Source: Panicum virgatum
Lineage: Eukaryota > Streptophyta > Magnoliopsida > Poales > Poaceae
NCBI RefSeq assembly: GCF_016808335.1
Contig: NC_053144.1
Coordinates: forward strand, 68,557,400-68,621,399
DNA length: 64,000 nucleotides
Reading direction: 5' to 3'
Part shown: positions 34,834 through 44,161 of the stretch, piece after piece
Numbering within the stretch: position 1 is the stretch's first letter
How the letters are laid out: each line of letters opens with the position of its first letter
The notes under the pieces: generated by a model
Told to the model about the DNA's origin: nothing
The model's database searches: none
What the model saw: only the letters and a program-made list of their open reading frames with translations
Program-made: the position numbers and the translations under genes

Positions 34834-34841
34834 TATAAAAG
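34834..34841 (+). promoter_or_regulatory. LTR TATA box
   Basis: TATAAAAG in a GC-rich promoter context. The same box is at 45067-45074 (LTR2) and 55291-55298 (LTR3). It should start transcription near 34865. The old LTR at 233-3110 keeps an equivalent TATAAAG. Confidence 0.75.
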
Positions 34842-34990
34842 AGGCCGCCGAGCCCCCGAGCACCACACCGCCACCTCGAACCGCGCCGCCACCCCACGCC
34901 CCCTCTCCGCAACCCTGCACCGCCGCCGCCGCTCACTCACCCCCTCCGCTGCTGGCCTCCGTGGCCGGACCGCCACGCCCCACCCCGGCA

Positions 34991-35000
34991 CAAGGTGAGG
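34991..35000 (+). promoter_or_regulatory. Candidate 5' splice site in the LTR leader
   Basis: CAAG/GTGAGG is a strong plant donor about 130 bp downstream of the expected transcription start. It is conserved at 45227/45228 (LTR2) and near 55451/55452 (LTR3). It could feed the acceptor-like AG sites at 35594, 36800, 37248, 38315 and 39478. The use of these sites is inferred. Confidence 0.5.
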
Positions 35001-35594
35001 CCGGGGATCGACCCCGCAGGGCCCCCACCTCCTTTCCCCTCTACCCCGGGCCGCCGGCGAGGCTCAGAGCCGCCGAATCGCCGGCGCCAAGCGCCGCCTC
35101 CACCCTCCCCTGTTCGGGACGCGAGAAGGGGGAAGAAGAAGGGCGATTTCGCCCAGAACCCCCTCCCTTTCTCCTATTTCCTTAAGAACCCTTCCACCTC
35201 TTGATATTTTTGCAATTAGAACCCCCTCTTCTGCTATATTCTCAAAATAAACCCTCACCATATAAACTTAGTTATAAATAAGCCCCTGACTCTTCTAGAT
35301 TAACCCAAGAAACTTCTAAAATATAAACCAAGCCCCTGCCTACTTAATCTTAATTACAATTAGGTCCCTGGACCCCTGTTTAGGCCCTAAACACTCCTTT
35401 GACCTATCATTTTATGCGTCTAACAACCTCGGATCTACCCAAAACTGTGCCACGTCTCTCTTAATATAGTTTTGACCATGCCATCAGAAGCACACCCAAA
35501 AATATCACCCCATACCCTATATTTTATGTGTTCCCGTTTCGAGCTCGACGACAAATCTTTGTTTTGATTGTGTGCTTGTTTGTGTGTGCTGTAG

Positions 35595-35734
35595 ACCACG
35601 GAGTGACCGAAGGAGAGCCCGTCAACGAGCCGTACTGTGAGCAGGAGAACGAAGACCAGTTCCGCGACCCCGAGCCCGAAGGACAGGACCTCCCCGAAGG
35701 CTACGAAGACGGCAAGTTCAATCCCATCCTTTGA
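35595..35734 (+). CDS. Acidic micro-ORF inside the LTR (possible spliced exon)
   Basis: It follows a pyrimidine/TG-rich tract and GTAG at 35591-35594 and encodes an acidic peptide (EGEPVNEPYCEQENEDQF...EGYEDGKFNPIL). Identical copies occur in LTR2 (45827-45967) and LTR3 (56051-56191). The two old LTRs (minus strand, 5083-5370 and 1597-1779) keep the frame despite substitutions, with a 12-nt in-frame length difference. A second acidic reading frame after ACAG at 36800 (EDPDFVPDDAE then stop at 36836-36838) is kept in both old LTRs too. How the pieces join, and from which start codon, is unresolved. Confidence 0.45.
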
Positions 35735-37030
35735 TGCATGTTTCTGTCCTAGTTTTTATAAACACAACCCAATGGCCTGTTTTATAAATTGCATATGTTT
35801 TACTTGCATGAAAACACGGTTGGATAGCCACCCCTTGATTTGTGATGACCATTCCTTGACCACCTAGATTAATGTCTGATTTTGTTTGGACGTTAATCGA
35901 TATTAGAATGCTTAGGACTTTACTCATAATACTATTTGATTTATAAAGAAAATGTGTGCGTGTGGGAAGGGGTAAAATGTGGATTTTCGAAAGATGAGTA
36001 TGGGCGAGGTGGACGGCATTTTTGTGTGATTTGCCGATTGGTGTGCTTATGCCTGTGTGGCTGGGCAAAGAAGGGAGATATCCATCTTGTCGTGTCTAAG
36101 GACAGAGTTGGTGTGTCATCTCACCTAACTCCTTTATCGTGCAAACCACTCGACCGTTGAATGGGCAACGGCGTAGCATAAATCCCACTAGTTGGTGTCA
36201 TAGCCATCAGGAGAGCTGAGAGCAACGGGTGACTAAGGAAAAGGGATAAGCCCCGAGTGACTTATGCCCGGTTATACCTAAGTGAATGGTCAATGACCCC
36301 TTGGTGCATCCCGTGATGGCTAGTCAGGCTTAGCTATGGTGGGTAATGGCTATGTTGGGATCTACACCGACACGACGGTGTTCGAGTTGTGGTATCCTAC
36401 TTGTGGGTAAAGTTGCATACCTCTGCAGAGTTAAGAATCTATTCGAATAGTCCGTGCCCACGGTATTGGGCGAGTTACGGTGTGGTCACATAACTAGTGT
36501 TTCATTGGGATGGGCTGGTGTGAGTTGTTTTGGAATTGTGTCCGGCAGTTGTGCCGTGTGCTACGACGGACGGGGAGTCCGGTAGCAGTTTTAAAACCTG
36601 AATTCTGTGTTACTGCAAAAACTGATTTCTAAAAGGTTTTCCGTAAAATAAACCCCTGCTTAAAATGTCGTTTTTCTGCAAATTAAACCGTAACCTTAAC
36701 CTTGATTTACCTATGCATATTATTCTGTTATAACCCCCTCCGTGGGTGTGGTTGAACTTGCTGAGTACGTTTGTACTCACCCCACTCTTACTTTTTACAG
36801 AAGAAGACCCAGACTTCGTTCCAGACGACGCCGAGTAGGGTTACCGTTCTACACCCAACCTTGCCTGTGGTACCGGCCCTGTCAAGATGCCTCCGCTGTC
36901 GCAGTACTCTGAGCCCGTGATAGACCCTATGTGGTTCGCGGTCTGGTGTTACGTTGTACCTTGGTTAATAATTATCATTATCTGTATCGAGTGTCCTCCA
37001 AGGTTTGTACGGTTTTGAACCATCTGATGT

Positions 37031-37036
37031 AATAAA
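37031..37036 (+). terminator. LTR polyadenylation signal
   Basis: AATAAA about 70 bp before the LTR end; the counterpart in LTR3 is 57488-57493. In the 3' LTR this would direct cleavage of the genomic transcript. Confidence 0.5.
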
Positions 37037-37108
37037 TGTGGCATCAGCCTCCTGGGACTGGTGCTTTGTATCACATTTAAGTCTTCTCTTATGAGGGGAC
37101 GCTTCAGG

Positions 37109-37120
37109 TGGTATCAGAGC
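37109..37120 (+). promoter_or_regulatory. Primer binding site, unit 1 (initiator tRNA-Met)
   Basis: TGGTATCAGAGC begins 2 bp after LTR1 and is complementary to the 3' end of initiator tRNA-Met. This is the usual primer for plant Ty3/Gypsy chromoviruses. Confidence 0.9.
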
Positions 37121-37248
37121 CGTAGGATTGGCCGTAGGACGTGACCCTAGGAGCGAAACCCGTTTTCAGGACCCTTCACCTTAGGACTTTTCTATCCTTA
37201 ATCCTTTCCTCACACAAATACTTACCCTTGGTTCTTGCCCTGTTCCAG

Positions 37249-38166
37249 ATGGCTGACAATGGATGGATCGGCGGAATCTGTTTCGCAGAGCCCGGCCTTC
37301 CTAAGTTGTTGATACTCAGCCTGGAACGCATTGGAGTTGTGGATCCGCCAGAGTTTCTTTACCGGGAGTATGACTCCAAGGGCACTCTTCGGTGCGACCT
37401 GATGATCTTCATAGCAAGGAGCACCCGCTATCCTGATGTGGACCCTTGGTTCATCTCCACCACTGGATTCCGTTTCCCGGATACCTATCGGAAAGCCGCC
37501 CGCAAAGCCCTACGACGTCTGCGTGTGATCTACAGGCATCACCTCCAGCGGACTCCTATGGGATTTTTCCCGCCGGCTGAAGGAAGAGGACGCACATGGA
37601 TTGCCAGGATGAGAGGACTTGGAAGAGAAGAAGAAGACCTAGAAGACACAGTCTCTCACCTATCCATCTATCTCACCGGCCTGGATGAGCTCTATCGCGA
37701 GCAAGCAGCACAACTGAAACAGCAGGTCCACAGAGCAGAAAAAGCAACCCAGGAGATGGAGGAACAACGGTCGAGGACTTTCCATGCCGAGTATTCCCTA
37801 GCCGCCCTCCAAGTCCAAATGGATGAAAAAGAGGAAGAACTGGAAGAACAGCGGGCAAGAGCCACACGCGCCGAGGACTCGCTAGCCGCTCTCCAAGCTC
37901 GTATGCGGAGGTACGAGGCTCGCTGGGGAATAGGCGGATGGATAGAAGAAGACGCAGAAGAAGAACCCGAAGAGGCTCAATGGGATGTAGGCATTCAGGC
38001 CGAAGAGGAAGAGCCCATGGAAACCCATTGGGATGTTGGAACTCAAACCGAAGAAGAAGAGCCCGAGGAAACCCATTGGGATAAGGGTACTCAGACCGAT
38101 GACACCACGGATCAATATCTCCCACTGAAGAAGCGCTCTCTTAGGATCGAGGAAGGGTCCCCATGA
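37249..38166 (+). CDS. Accessory ORF A, unit 1 (unknown function, coiled coil, TQT repeats)
   Basis: 305 residues from an ATG that directly follows a pyrimidine tract and CCAG (37245-37248). Residues 1 to about 150 form a globular domain paralogous to the next ORF (motifs REYDSKGTLRC, ARSTRYPDVDPW, TGFRFPDTYRKAARKALR and FFPPAEG). Residues about 155-225 are Glu/Arg/Ala-rich with heptads (EEQRARATRAEDSLAALQ), a likely coiled coil. Residues about 235-290 are acidic with three 16-residue repeats at about 249, 265 and 281 (WDVGIQAE, WDVGTQTE, WDKGTQTD). I do not know a function. It lies between the PBS and gag and resembles no protease, RT, RNase H, integrase or envelope protein. Confidence 0.75.
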   Translation: MADNGWIGGICFAEPGLPKLLILSLERIGVVDPPEFLYREYDSKGTLRCDLMIFIARSTRYPDVDPWFISTTGFRFPDTYRKAARKALRRLRVIYRHHLQRTPMGFFPPAEGRGRTWIARMRGLGREEEDLEDTVSHLSIYLTGLDELYREQAAQLKQQVHRAEKATQEMEEQRSRTFHAEYSLAALQVQMDEKEEELEEQRARATRAEDSLAALQARMRRYEARWGIGGWIEEDAEEEPEEAQWDVGIQAEEEEPMETHWDVGTQTEEEEPEETHWDKGTQTDDTTDQYLPLKKRSLRIEEGSP

Positions 38167-38315
38167 TAGGAGTAGTCTCTAAGCTTGAACCTTTGCTCTA
38201 ATAATCATGTACCCATGAAGTTGTACCCCCACCGTGATGCCATAAATAAAAATAATCTCCCCTTTTGTGTACCTCAAATAATCGTGCAAGTTTTTCACCC
38301 TATCTTTGTTTTCAG

Positions 38316-39203
38316 ATGGCTGAGGAGGGATGGACCCAGGGCGATTGCCAAGCTGCGCCTGGCTTCCCCAGCCTCTTGATCAACGCCCTGGAGAGCCTTG
38401 GCGTCACGGAACGCCCAAGGTACTACAGCAGAGAGTACGAGCATCATGGCACTCTCCGCTGCAGGGTGATCTTAGTCGTCGCCAGAAGTGACCGTTACCC
38501 TGACATCCTGTCATGGCGAGTGACTGCTACAGGGTTTAGGCACCAGGACACCTATCCCCTAGCCGTCAGGAAAGCACTTCGTTATCTGTGCCGGATTTTC
38601 GAAGGACACCTCACCCCCACACCAATGAGGTTCTTTCCACCAGCCATCAGGACACCAGTTTGGGAAGCTCGAATGAGAAGCCTGGAACGGCGCCGCCATG
38701 AAGAAGTCCTCCTGTACCAAGTAGCTACCTACCTAGCCTCCTTGGATCAGCTCTTTGACGAGCAAGCCAACTTGCTGAGGGAACAGACCCATCGAGCCGA
38801 GCAAGCAGAGCTCGCGCTAAGATTGCAGCAGATCCGAGCAGTCCAAGCCGAGGCAAGAGCCGCAGCAGCGGTCAGCAGTGAAGCAGTTGCCCAGGAGAGC
38901 CTCAGGCAAGCCCGAGACCGGCGTATGCAAGAATGGGCTAGTAGTGGAACCCCAGTCCCGGCAATAGGAGAAGACCATGTTCTGCTCGGAACGCCCGTCA
39001 TAGGATGGGGACCACTCGTTGGAAACCCACTAGCCCCACCCGAGAATCCTGGAAGGTCTACGGCCGCCGCCGCAAGAGAAGCCGCAACGCAACCCCGGGA
39101 AAACGGAGGTCTAGAGGATGGCGAACCGGGACCACTCATTTCCCCGGAGGTCGTGTGTTCCTTTCCGAGGGAGGAACCCACTCAAGCCGATGAGTCAGCC
39201 TAA
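38316..39203 (+). CDS. Accessory ORF B, unit 1 (paralogue of ORF A)
   Basis: 295 residues from an ATG directly after TTTGTTTTCAG (38305-38315). The first 150 or so residues align without gaps to ORF A at roughly half identity (REYEHHGTLRC, ARSDRYPDILSW, TGFRHQDTYPLAVRKALR, FFPPAIR). An Ala/Glu/Gln-rich helical stretch follows (about 165-215), then a Pro/Gly-rich acidic tail without the TQT repeats. It probably arose by duplication of ORF A, or the reverse. It is in a different frame from ORF A and about 150 bp downstream, so it needs its own mRNA or reinitiation. Function unknown. Confidence 0.75.
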   Translation: MAEEGWTQGDCQAAPGFPSLLINALESLGVTERPRYYSREYEHHGTLRCRVILVVARSDRYPDILSWRVTATGFRHQDTYPLAVRKALRYLCRIFEGHLTPTPMRFFPPAIRTPVWEARMRSLERRRHEEVLLYQVATYLASLDQLFDEQANLLREQTHRAEQAELALRLQQIRAVQAEARAAAAVSSEAVAQESLRQARDRRMQEWASSGTPVPAIGEDHVLLGTPVIGWGPLVGNPLAPPENPGRSTAAAAREAATQPRENGGLEDGEPGPLISPEVVCSFPREEPTQADESA

Positions 39204-39478
39204 AGTGCTAGCGACCGTCAAGGGATGAAGCCGTGTGGTCCGAAGAAGATCAGTGCCCCTTTTCTTTTGTAGTTGTGTACCCAGTCGTGTAGTACGCGTT
39301 TGACCTTGCCCCTTGTTGTACCACCCTTGCTGTAATAAAGTTGCTTGTGCTTGTTGTTTGTGATGATTGCTTGTTGATTGTGTGCTTGCCGGCAGTAAAT
39401 AGATACTGCCTTTTCAAAAATACGACTTAACCAACTTAAACATCACCTAATCTTAGTCCCAATCCACTCGTTCTGCAG

Positions 39479-42400
39479 ATGGTTTCCCGGAGCATCACAA
39501 GGGCCTCCCGAGTCAGGGACCCTGCAGCCGCTGATGCAGGAGTACACCCTGACGGGCAAAACCATCCGCAGGAAGAACAAGAAGTGAGTCAGGGCAGAGG
39601 AGAAAATCATGGTGCACAGCTGCCACCACCACCACCACCACCTTTCGTGGACCTGGCACAAGTAATCCATAACCAGACTCTCATACTGGAGACACTGGCC
39701 AATGCTCTAGTGAACAGGCAGCCACGAGAGCAGACCTTTAATGACAAGCTGACAGCTTTTCTGAGGGCCAAGCCACCCACTTTTGCCGGATCCAGCAACC
39801 CCTTGGATGCAGATGACTGGCTCCGCGTGATCCAGAGGAAGCTCGAGCCATTTGGGTGCCAGGATCGAGATAAAGTTCTTCTGGCTGCACATCAACTCAC
39901 CGGGACTGCCTTAGCCTGGTGGGAGAATTACTGCGCTGCTGCCAGAGATGCCTCCACCATCACCTGGAATGAATTCGTGAGGGAGTTCCGCCGTTATCAC
40001 ATTCCCTCGGCCACCATGAAGCGCAAGGCAGATGAGTTCCGCGCACTTCAGCAGGGGAGTATGTCGGTGGAAGAATATACTCACCAGTTTATGGAGCTGT
40101 CTCGATATGCGCCAGATGAAGTGAACGACGACGAGAAGAAGCAGGACATGTTCAAGAAGGGACTAAACCCAGAACTCAGGACCCTGCTCACCCCTCAGAT
40201 CTATCCTGATTTCAACACCTTGATGAACAAGGCAATCCTCACCGAGAAGGCTAAGATTGATGAAAGGAAAGAGAACAAACGCAAGTTTCTGGAGAGTAAG
40301 TCTCGCCAGCAGGATCGTTTTCAGAAGACCAGAAGTCTCAGCTACAACGCACCAAGGTCCCAAGCCCCAATGCAGTACAAAACTCAGTCTCAAGTGACAG
40401 GACCACGGGCCCCTAACACACAGCCCAGAAGCCAGAACACCATGAGGGCCTCACAGAATAATGCGAGCCAGGTCACCAACAACAACAGCAACGTGAGAGC
40501 CTGTTTCAACTGCCGTGAGACGGGTCACTTCATCGCCGACTGCCCCTATGCCAAGAACAAGCCTGCTACTTCGGCTTTCTCCAACACAGTGAACGGACCC
40601 AAGCCAGTTCTGACCGGTGCCAACCGAGTGCCCCTCCGTGGCAACAGCAACAACAACAACAACCAGCAGAGGCAATCCCAGCAGTCTTTTGGACGAGCCC
40701 GTGTCAACCACATCGACGCACAGGAAGCTCAAGGAGCCCAGGGCGTAGTACTCGGTGAGTACCTAGTCAGCTCAACTCTTGCAACAGTACTGTTTGATTC
40801 TGGAGCATCACACTCATTCATATCCTCGAGCTTTGTGGAGAAACATAAAATACCTACGGTACTACTAAAAACACCCCTAATAACCCGGACGCCCGGAGGA
40901 GACATCAGGTGTCAACTGGGTTGTCTACGGGTAAGGATCAATTTAAGTGGGGTAGAGTTTCTAGCAGACCTAGTAGTACTTAAGTCAGAAGGGATAGATG
41001 TGATCCTTGGAATGGATTGGCTGAGTAAACACAATGGCCTCATAGGTTGTACGGATAAGGTAGTACATCTAACAAACTCAGAGGGAGTCCGAGTGACCTG
41101 TCATACCCGGGAAAGTGGAGCAAACCCGATGATATTCAGTATGGAAGCCAAGAACTTGGATGAAGTCCCTGTAGTGAATGAGTACCCCGATGTCTTTCCC
41201 GAAGAGCTTCCCGGTATGCCACCAGATAGGGACATAGAATTTGTCATTGATCTTGTTCCTGGAACCGCCCCCATAGCCAAGAGACCGTATAGGATGGCAG
41301 CCTCCGAGTTGGCAGAATTAAAGAAACAACTAGAGGAACTACAACGGATTGGCTTTATCAGGCCAAGTTCGTCACCTTGGGGAGCCCCGGTTCTATTCGT
41401 CAAGAAGAAGGACGGGAGTATGAGGTTGTGCGTTGATTATCGAGCACTGAACGAAGTCACTATCAAGAACAAGTACCCTCTTCCCAGGATCGATGACCTT
41501 TTTGACCAGCTAAAAGGAGCCAGGTACTTTTCCAAGATTGACCTAAGGTCCGGATATTTTCAGCTCAAGATTAGGGAAAGTGACATTCCGAAGACAGCCT
41601 TTGTCACCCGATACGGACAGTTTGAGTTCACAGTGATGTCTTTTGGACTGACAAATGCACCTGCCTATTTCATGAACCTCATGAACAAAGTGTTTATGGA
41701 CGAGCTAGATAAGTTTGTCGTAGTCTTCATTGACGACATACTTATTTACTCGAAGAGTATTCAGGAGCACGAACAACACCTGAGGGTAGTTTTGGAGAAA
41801 TTGAGAGTGCATAGGCTATACGCCAAATTCAGCAAGTGTGAGTTCTGGCTGGAGAAAGTAGCTTTCCTTGGTCACATTCTGACCGCGGAAGGAGTAGCAG
41901 TGGATCCCGAGAAGGTCGAAGCAGTCTCCAACTGGCAATCGCCGACCAATGTCAGTGAGATCAGAAGCTTTCTTGGATTAGCTGGTTATTATCAGAGATT
42001 CATTGAAGGATTTTCTAAGATAGCCCGGCCCATGACAGAGCTGCTCAAGAAAGAGAAGAAATTCACCTGGACGGAGTCGTGTGAAAGAAGTTTCCAGGAG
42101 TTGAAGCGAATATTGACGACAGCCCCAGTGCTAACCCTGCCGGATATTCATCGGGATTTTGTCATCTATTGTGATGCGTCCCGACAAGGATTGGGTTGTG
42201 TGCTGATGCAAGATGGGAAAGTCGTTGCATATGCTTCCCGTCAGCTTAGGACTCATGAGCAAAATTACCCGACTCATGATTTGGAGCTTGCAGCCGTAGT
42301 GCACGCACTTAAGATCTGGAGGCACTATTTGATTGGAAATAAGTGCGAAATCTTTACCGATCATAAAAGTCTGAAGTATATCTTCACCCAACCAGACCTA

Positions 42401-44161
42401 AACCTGAGGCAGAGAAGATGGCTGGAATTAGTCAAAGATTATAATTTGGAAATTCATTATCACCCAGGTAAAGCCAATGTAGTAGCCGATGCCCTAAGTC
42501 GGAAATCCTACGGGCCCAAGAATGACCATTTACGAGAGGAAATGGCACGATTAAATGTGCACATTGTCCCTCGAGGTTCCAGCCAAGTGCTGAACGTTCA
42601 ATCCACTCTAGAAGAAAGAATCAGGAAAGCCCAAAAATCGGACAAGGGGCTGATGGAAATCCGGAGGCAAACCGGAGAAAATAAGGCCCCAGACTTTCGA
42701 GTTGATAATAAGGGAACGTTGTGGTATAAAGACAGAATTTGTGTGCCCCAGAAAGGAGATTTCAGGCAGATAATCATGGATGAAGCCCACAACTCAGCCT
42801 ACTCCATCCACCCAGGATCCACCAAAATGTATATGGACTTAAAACAGAAATATTGGTGGAATGGGATGAAGGCAGATATTGCACGATTCGTCGCCCATTG
42901 CGATACTTGCCAAAGAATTAAAGCTGAACACCAGAAGCCGGCAGGATTGTTGCAACCCCTACCCATTCCGGTTTGGAAATGGGATGAAGTAGGAATGGAT
43001 TTTGTAGTGGGCTTGCCCAGAACCCAGAAAGGACATGACTCCATATGGGTAATAGTGGATCGCCTTACTAAATCAGCACATTTCATACCCGTACGGACCA
43101 ACTATGACGGGGAGAAGCTAGCTAAGCTCTATATAGAGAACATAGTGAAATTGCATGGTGTGCCCAGCCGAATCGTTTCAGATAGAGGGACCCAGTTCAC
43201 CTCAAGATTTTGGAAGAGTTTGCATAAAGCCATGGGCACCAAGCTAGACTTTAGTTCCGCTTATCATCCGCAGACGGATGGTCAGACAGAAAGGGTGAAT
43301 CAGATTATGGAAGATATGCTGAGAGCGTGTGTTCTCACTTATGGCAAAGATTGGGAACAAAGCTTACCGTATGCCGAGTTCTCATACAACAACGGGTACC
43401 AAGCAAGCTTGGGCATGTCACCGTTTGAAGCTCTCTACGGAAGGAAATGCAGGACCCCTCTGATGTGGTCAGAAGTTGGAGAACGTGCCCTAGTCGGCCC
43501 CGCACTCATAAAGGAAGCAGAGGAAAGAGTCGCCGAGATTCGAGAAAAGCTAAAAGCAGCCCAGTCCCGACAAAAGAGCTATGCGGACAAGAAAAGACGG
43601 GAAATAAGTTTCAACCCAGGAGATTTCGCGTATCTCAAGGTATCACCCATTCGAGGGACCCGAAGATTTCAGGTACAAGGAAAATTGGCCCCTCGGTATA
43701 TTGAACCATACCGAGTTCTGAAGAAAATTGGAGCAGTAGCATACCGTTTGGAACTACCAGAAGAAATGTCGGATATACACCCAGTATTCCATGTCTCGCA
43801 GTTGAGAAGGTGTTTGAGGGTACCCGAGGCAGAGCACGTGCCAGTAGAAACAATAGATTTACAGCCAGACCTGCGGTACCAGGAAATACCGGTCAAGATT
43901 CTAGACACCGTCGCCAGGAGAACCAGAAACTCCGAAGTACGAATTTGCAGAGTTCAGTGGAGCAGACACGGAATAAAAGAAGCTACATGGGAGCGCGAAG
44001 ATGCTCTGAAGAAGGAATTTCCCCACCTGTTTAGGAACCAGTCGAATCTCGAGGACGAGATTCATTTTAAGTGGGGTAGGTTTGTAACATCCCAAAAATT
44101 ACCTAAAATAAATCGTGCGCTAAAATTTTGCTTCGTCGTTGAGCTCGAGATCCCTCCTTGA
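39479..44161 (+). CDS. Gag-Pol polyprotein, unit 1 (chromovirus, two suspect substitutions)
   Basis: 1560 residues in a single frame, the ATG directly after CTGCAG. Gag includes a CCHC zinc knuckle ([14 protein letters not shown], about 342). Protease DSGA is at about 439, and the RT active-site motif FIDD at about 752-755. RNase H (CDASRQGLG) is at about 897. Integrase has the zinc-binding H-H-C-C (HPG...CDTC, about 1111-1143) and D-D-E core residues near 1173, 1235 and 1271. GPY/F and then a chromodomain-like tail (about 1466-1520, [14 protein letters not shown]) place it with Tekay/Del chromoviruses. The last 26 or so codons run into LTR2. Compared with unit 2 it has Q839 in place of R in GYYRRF and E1409 in place of G in GPY/F. 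These are probably damaging. Confidence 0.92.
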   Translation: MVSRSITRASRVRDPAAADAGVHPDGQNHPQEEQEVSQGRGENHGAQLPPPPPPPFVDLAQVIHNQTLILETLANALVNRQPREQTFNDKLTAFLRAKPPTFAGSSNPLDADDWLRVIQRKLEPFGCQDRDKVLLAAHQLTGTALAWWENYCAAARDASTITWNEFVREFRRYHIPSATMKRKADEFRALQQGSMSVEEYTHQFMELSRYAPDEVNDDEKKQDMFKKGLNPELRTLLTPQIYPDFNTLMNKAILTEKAKIDERKENKRKFLESKSRQQDRFQKTRSLSYNAPRSQAPMQYKTQSQVTGPRAPNTQPRSQNTMRASQNNASQVTNNNSNVRACFNCRETGHFIADCPYAKNKPATSAFSNTVNGPKPVLTGANRVPLRGNSNNNNNQQRQSQQSFGRARVNHIDAQEAQGAQGVVLGEYLVSSTLATVLFDSGASHSFISSSFVEKHKIPTVLLKTPLITRTPGGDIRCQLGCLRVRINLSGVEFLADLVVLKSEGIDVILGMDWLSKHNGLIGCTDKVVHLTNSEGVRVTCHTRESGANPMIFSMEAKNLDEVPVVNEYPDVFPEELPGMPPDRDIEFVIDLVPGTAPIAKRPYRMAASELAELKKQLEELQRIGFIRPSSSPWGAPVLFVKKKDGSMRLCVDYRALNEVTIKNKYPLPRIDDLFDQLKGARYFSKIDLRSGYFQLKIRESDIPKTAFVTRYGQFEFTVMSFGLTNAPAYFMNLMNKVFMDELDKFVVVFIDDILIYSKSIQEHEQHLRVVLEKLRVHRLYAKFSKCEFWLEKVAFLGHILTAEGVAVDPEKVEAVSNWQSPTNVSEIRSFLGLAGYYQRFIEGFSKIARPMTELLKKEKKFTWTESCERSFQELKRILTTAPVLTLPDIHRDFVIYCDASRQGLGCVLMQDGKVVAYASRQLRTHEQNYPTHDLELAAVVHALKIWRHYLIGNKCEIFTDHKSLKYIFTQPDLNLRQRRWLELVKDYNLEIHYHPGKANVVADALSRKSYGPKNDHLREEMARLNVHIVPRGSSQVLNVQSTLEERIRKAQKSDKGLMEIRRQTGENKAPDFRVDNKGTLWYKDRICVPQKGDFRQIIMDEAHNSAYSIHPGSTKMYMDLKQKYWWNGMKADIARFVAHCDTCQRIKAEHQKPAGLLQPLPIPVWKWDEVGMDFVVGLPRTQKGHDSIWVIVDRLTKSAHFIPVRTNYDGEKLAKLYIENIVKLHGVPSRIVSDRGTQFTSRFWKSLHKAMGTKLDFSSAYHPQTDGQTERVNQIMEDMLRACVLTYGKDWEQSLPYAEFSYNNGYQASLGMSPFEALYGRKCRTPLMWSEVGERALVGPALIKEAEERVAEIREKLKAAQSRQKSYADKKRREISFNPGDFAYLKVSPIRGTRRFQVQGKLAPRYIEPYRVLKKIGAVAYRLELPEEMSDIHPVFHVSQLRRCLRVPEAEHVPVETIDLQPDLRYQEIPVKILDTVARRTRNSEVRICRVQWSRHGIKEATWEREDALKKEFPHLFRNQSNLEDEIHFKWGRFVTSQKLPKINRALKFCFVVELEIPP
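44069..44080 (+). promoter_or_regulatory. Polypurine tract, unit 1
   Basis: AAGTGGGGTAGG immediately upstream of LTR2; it should prime plus-strand DNA synthesis. It overlaps the end of the pol frame. The counterpart in unit 2 is 54301-54312. Confidence 0.7.

Larger units (their letters stand above)
33851..37106 (+). repeat. LTR1 of the tandem chromovirus
   Basis: 3256 bp, TGTAACATCC...GGGGACGCTTCA. The first 1.3 kb is very GC-rich and supports long random proline- and arginine-rich open frames that are not genes. It contains TATAAAAG at 34834, a 5' splice-site consensus at 34994/34995, an acidic micro-ORF at 35595-35734, the hairpin GAGTAC-GTTT-GTACTC near 36764-36779, and AATAAA at 37031-37036. 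Confidence 0.93.

Noticed and set aside
39607..44095. Minus-strand open frames across gag-pol and its second copy
   Set aside because: They are antisense shadows of the polyprotein, with no domain and no independent signals.
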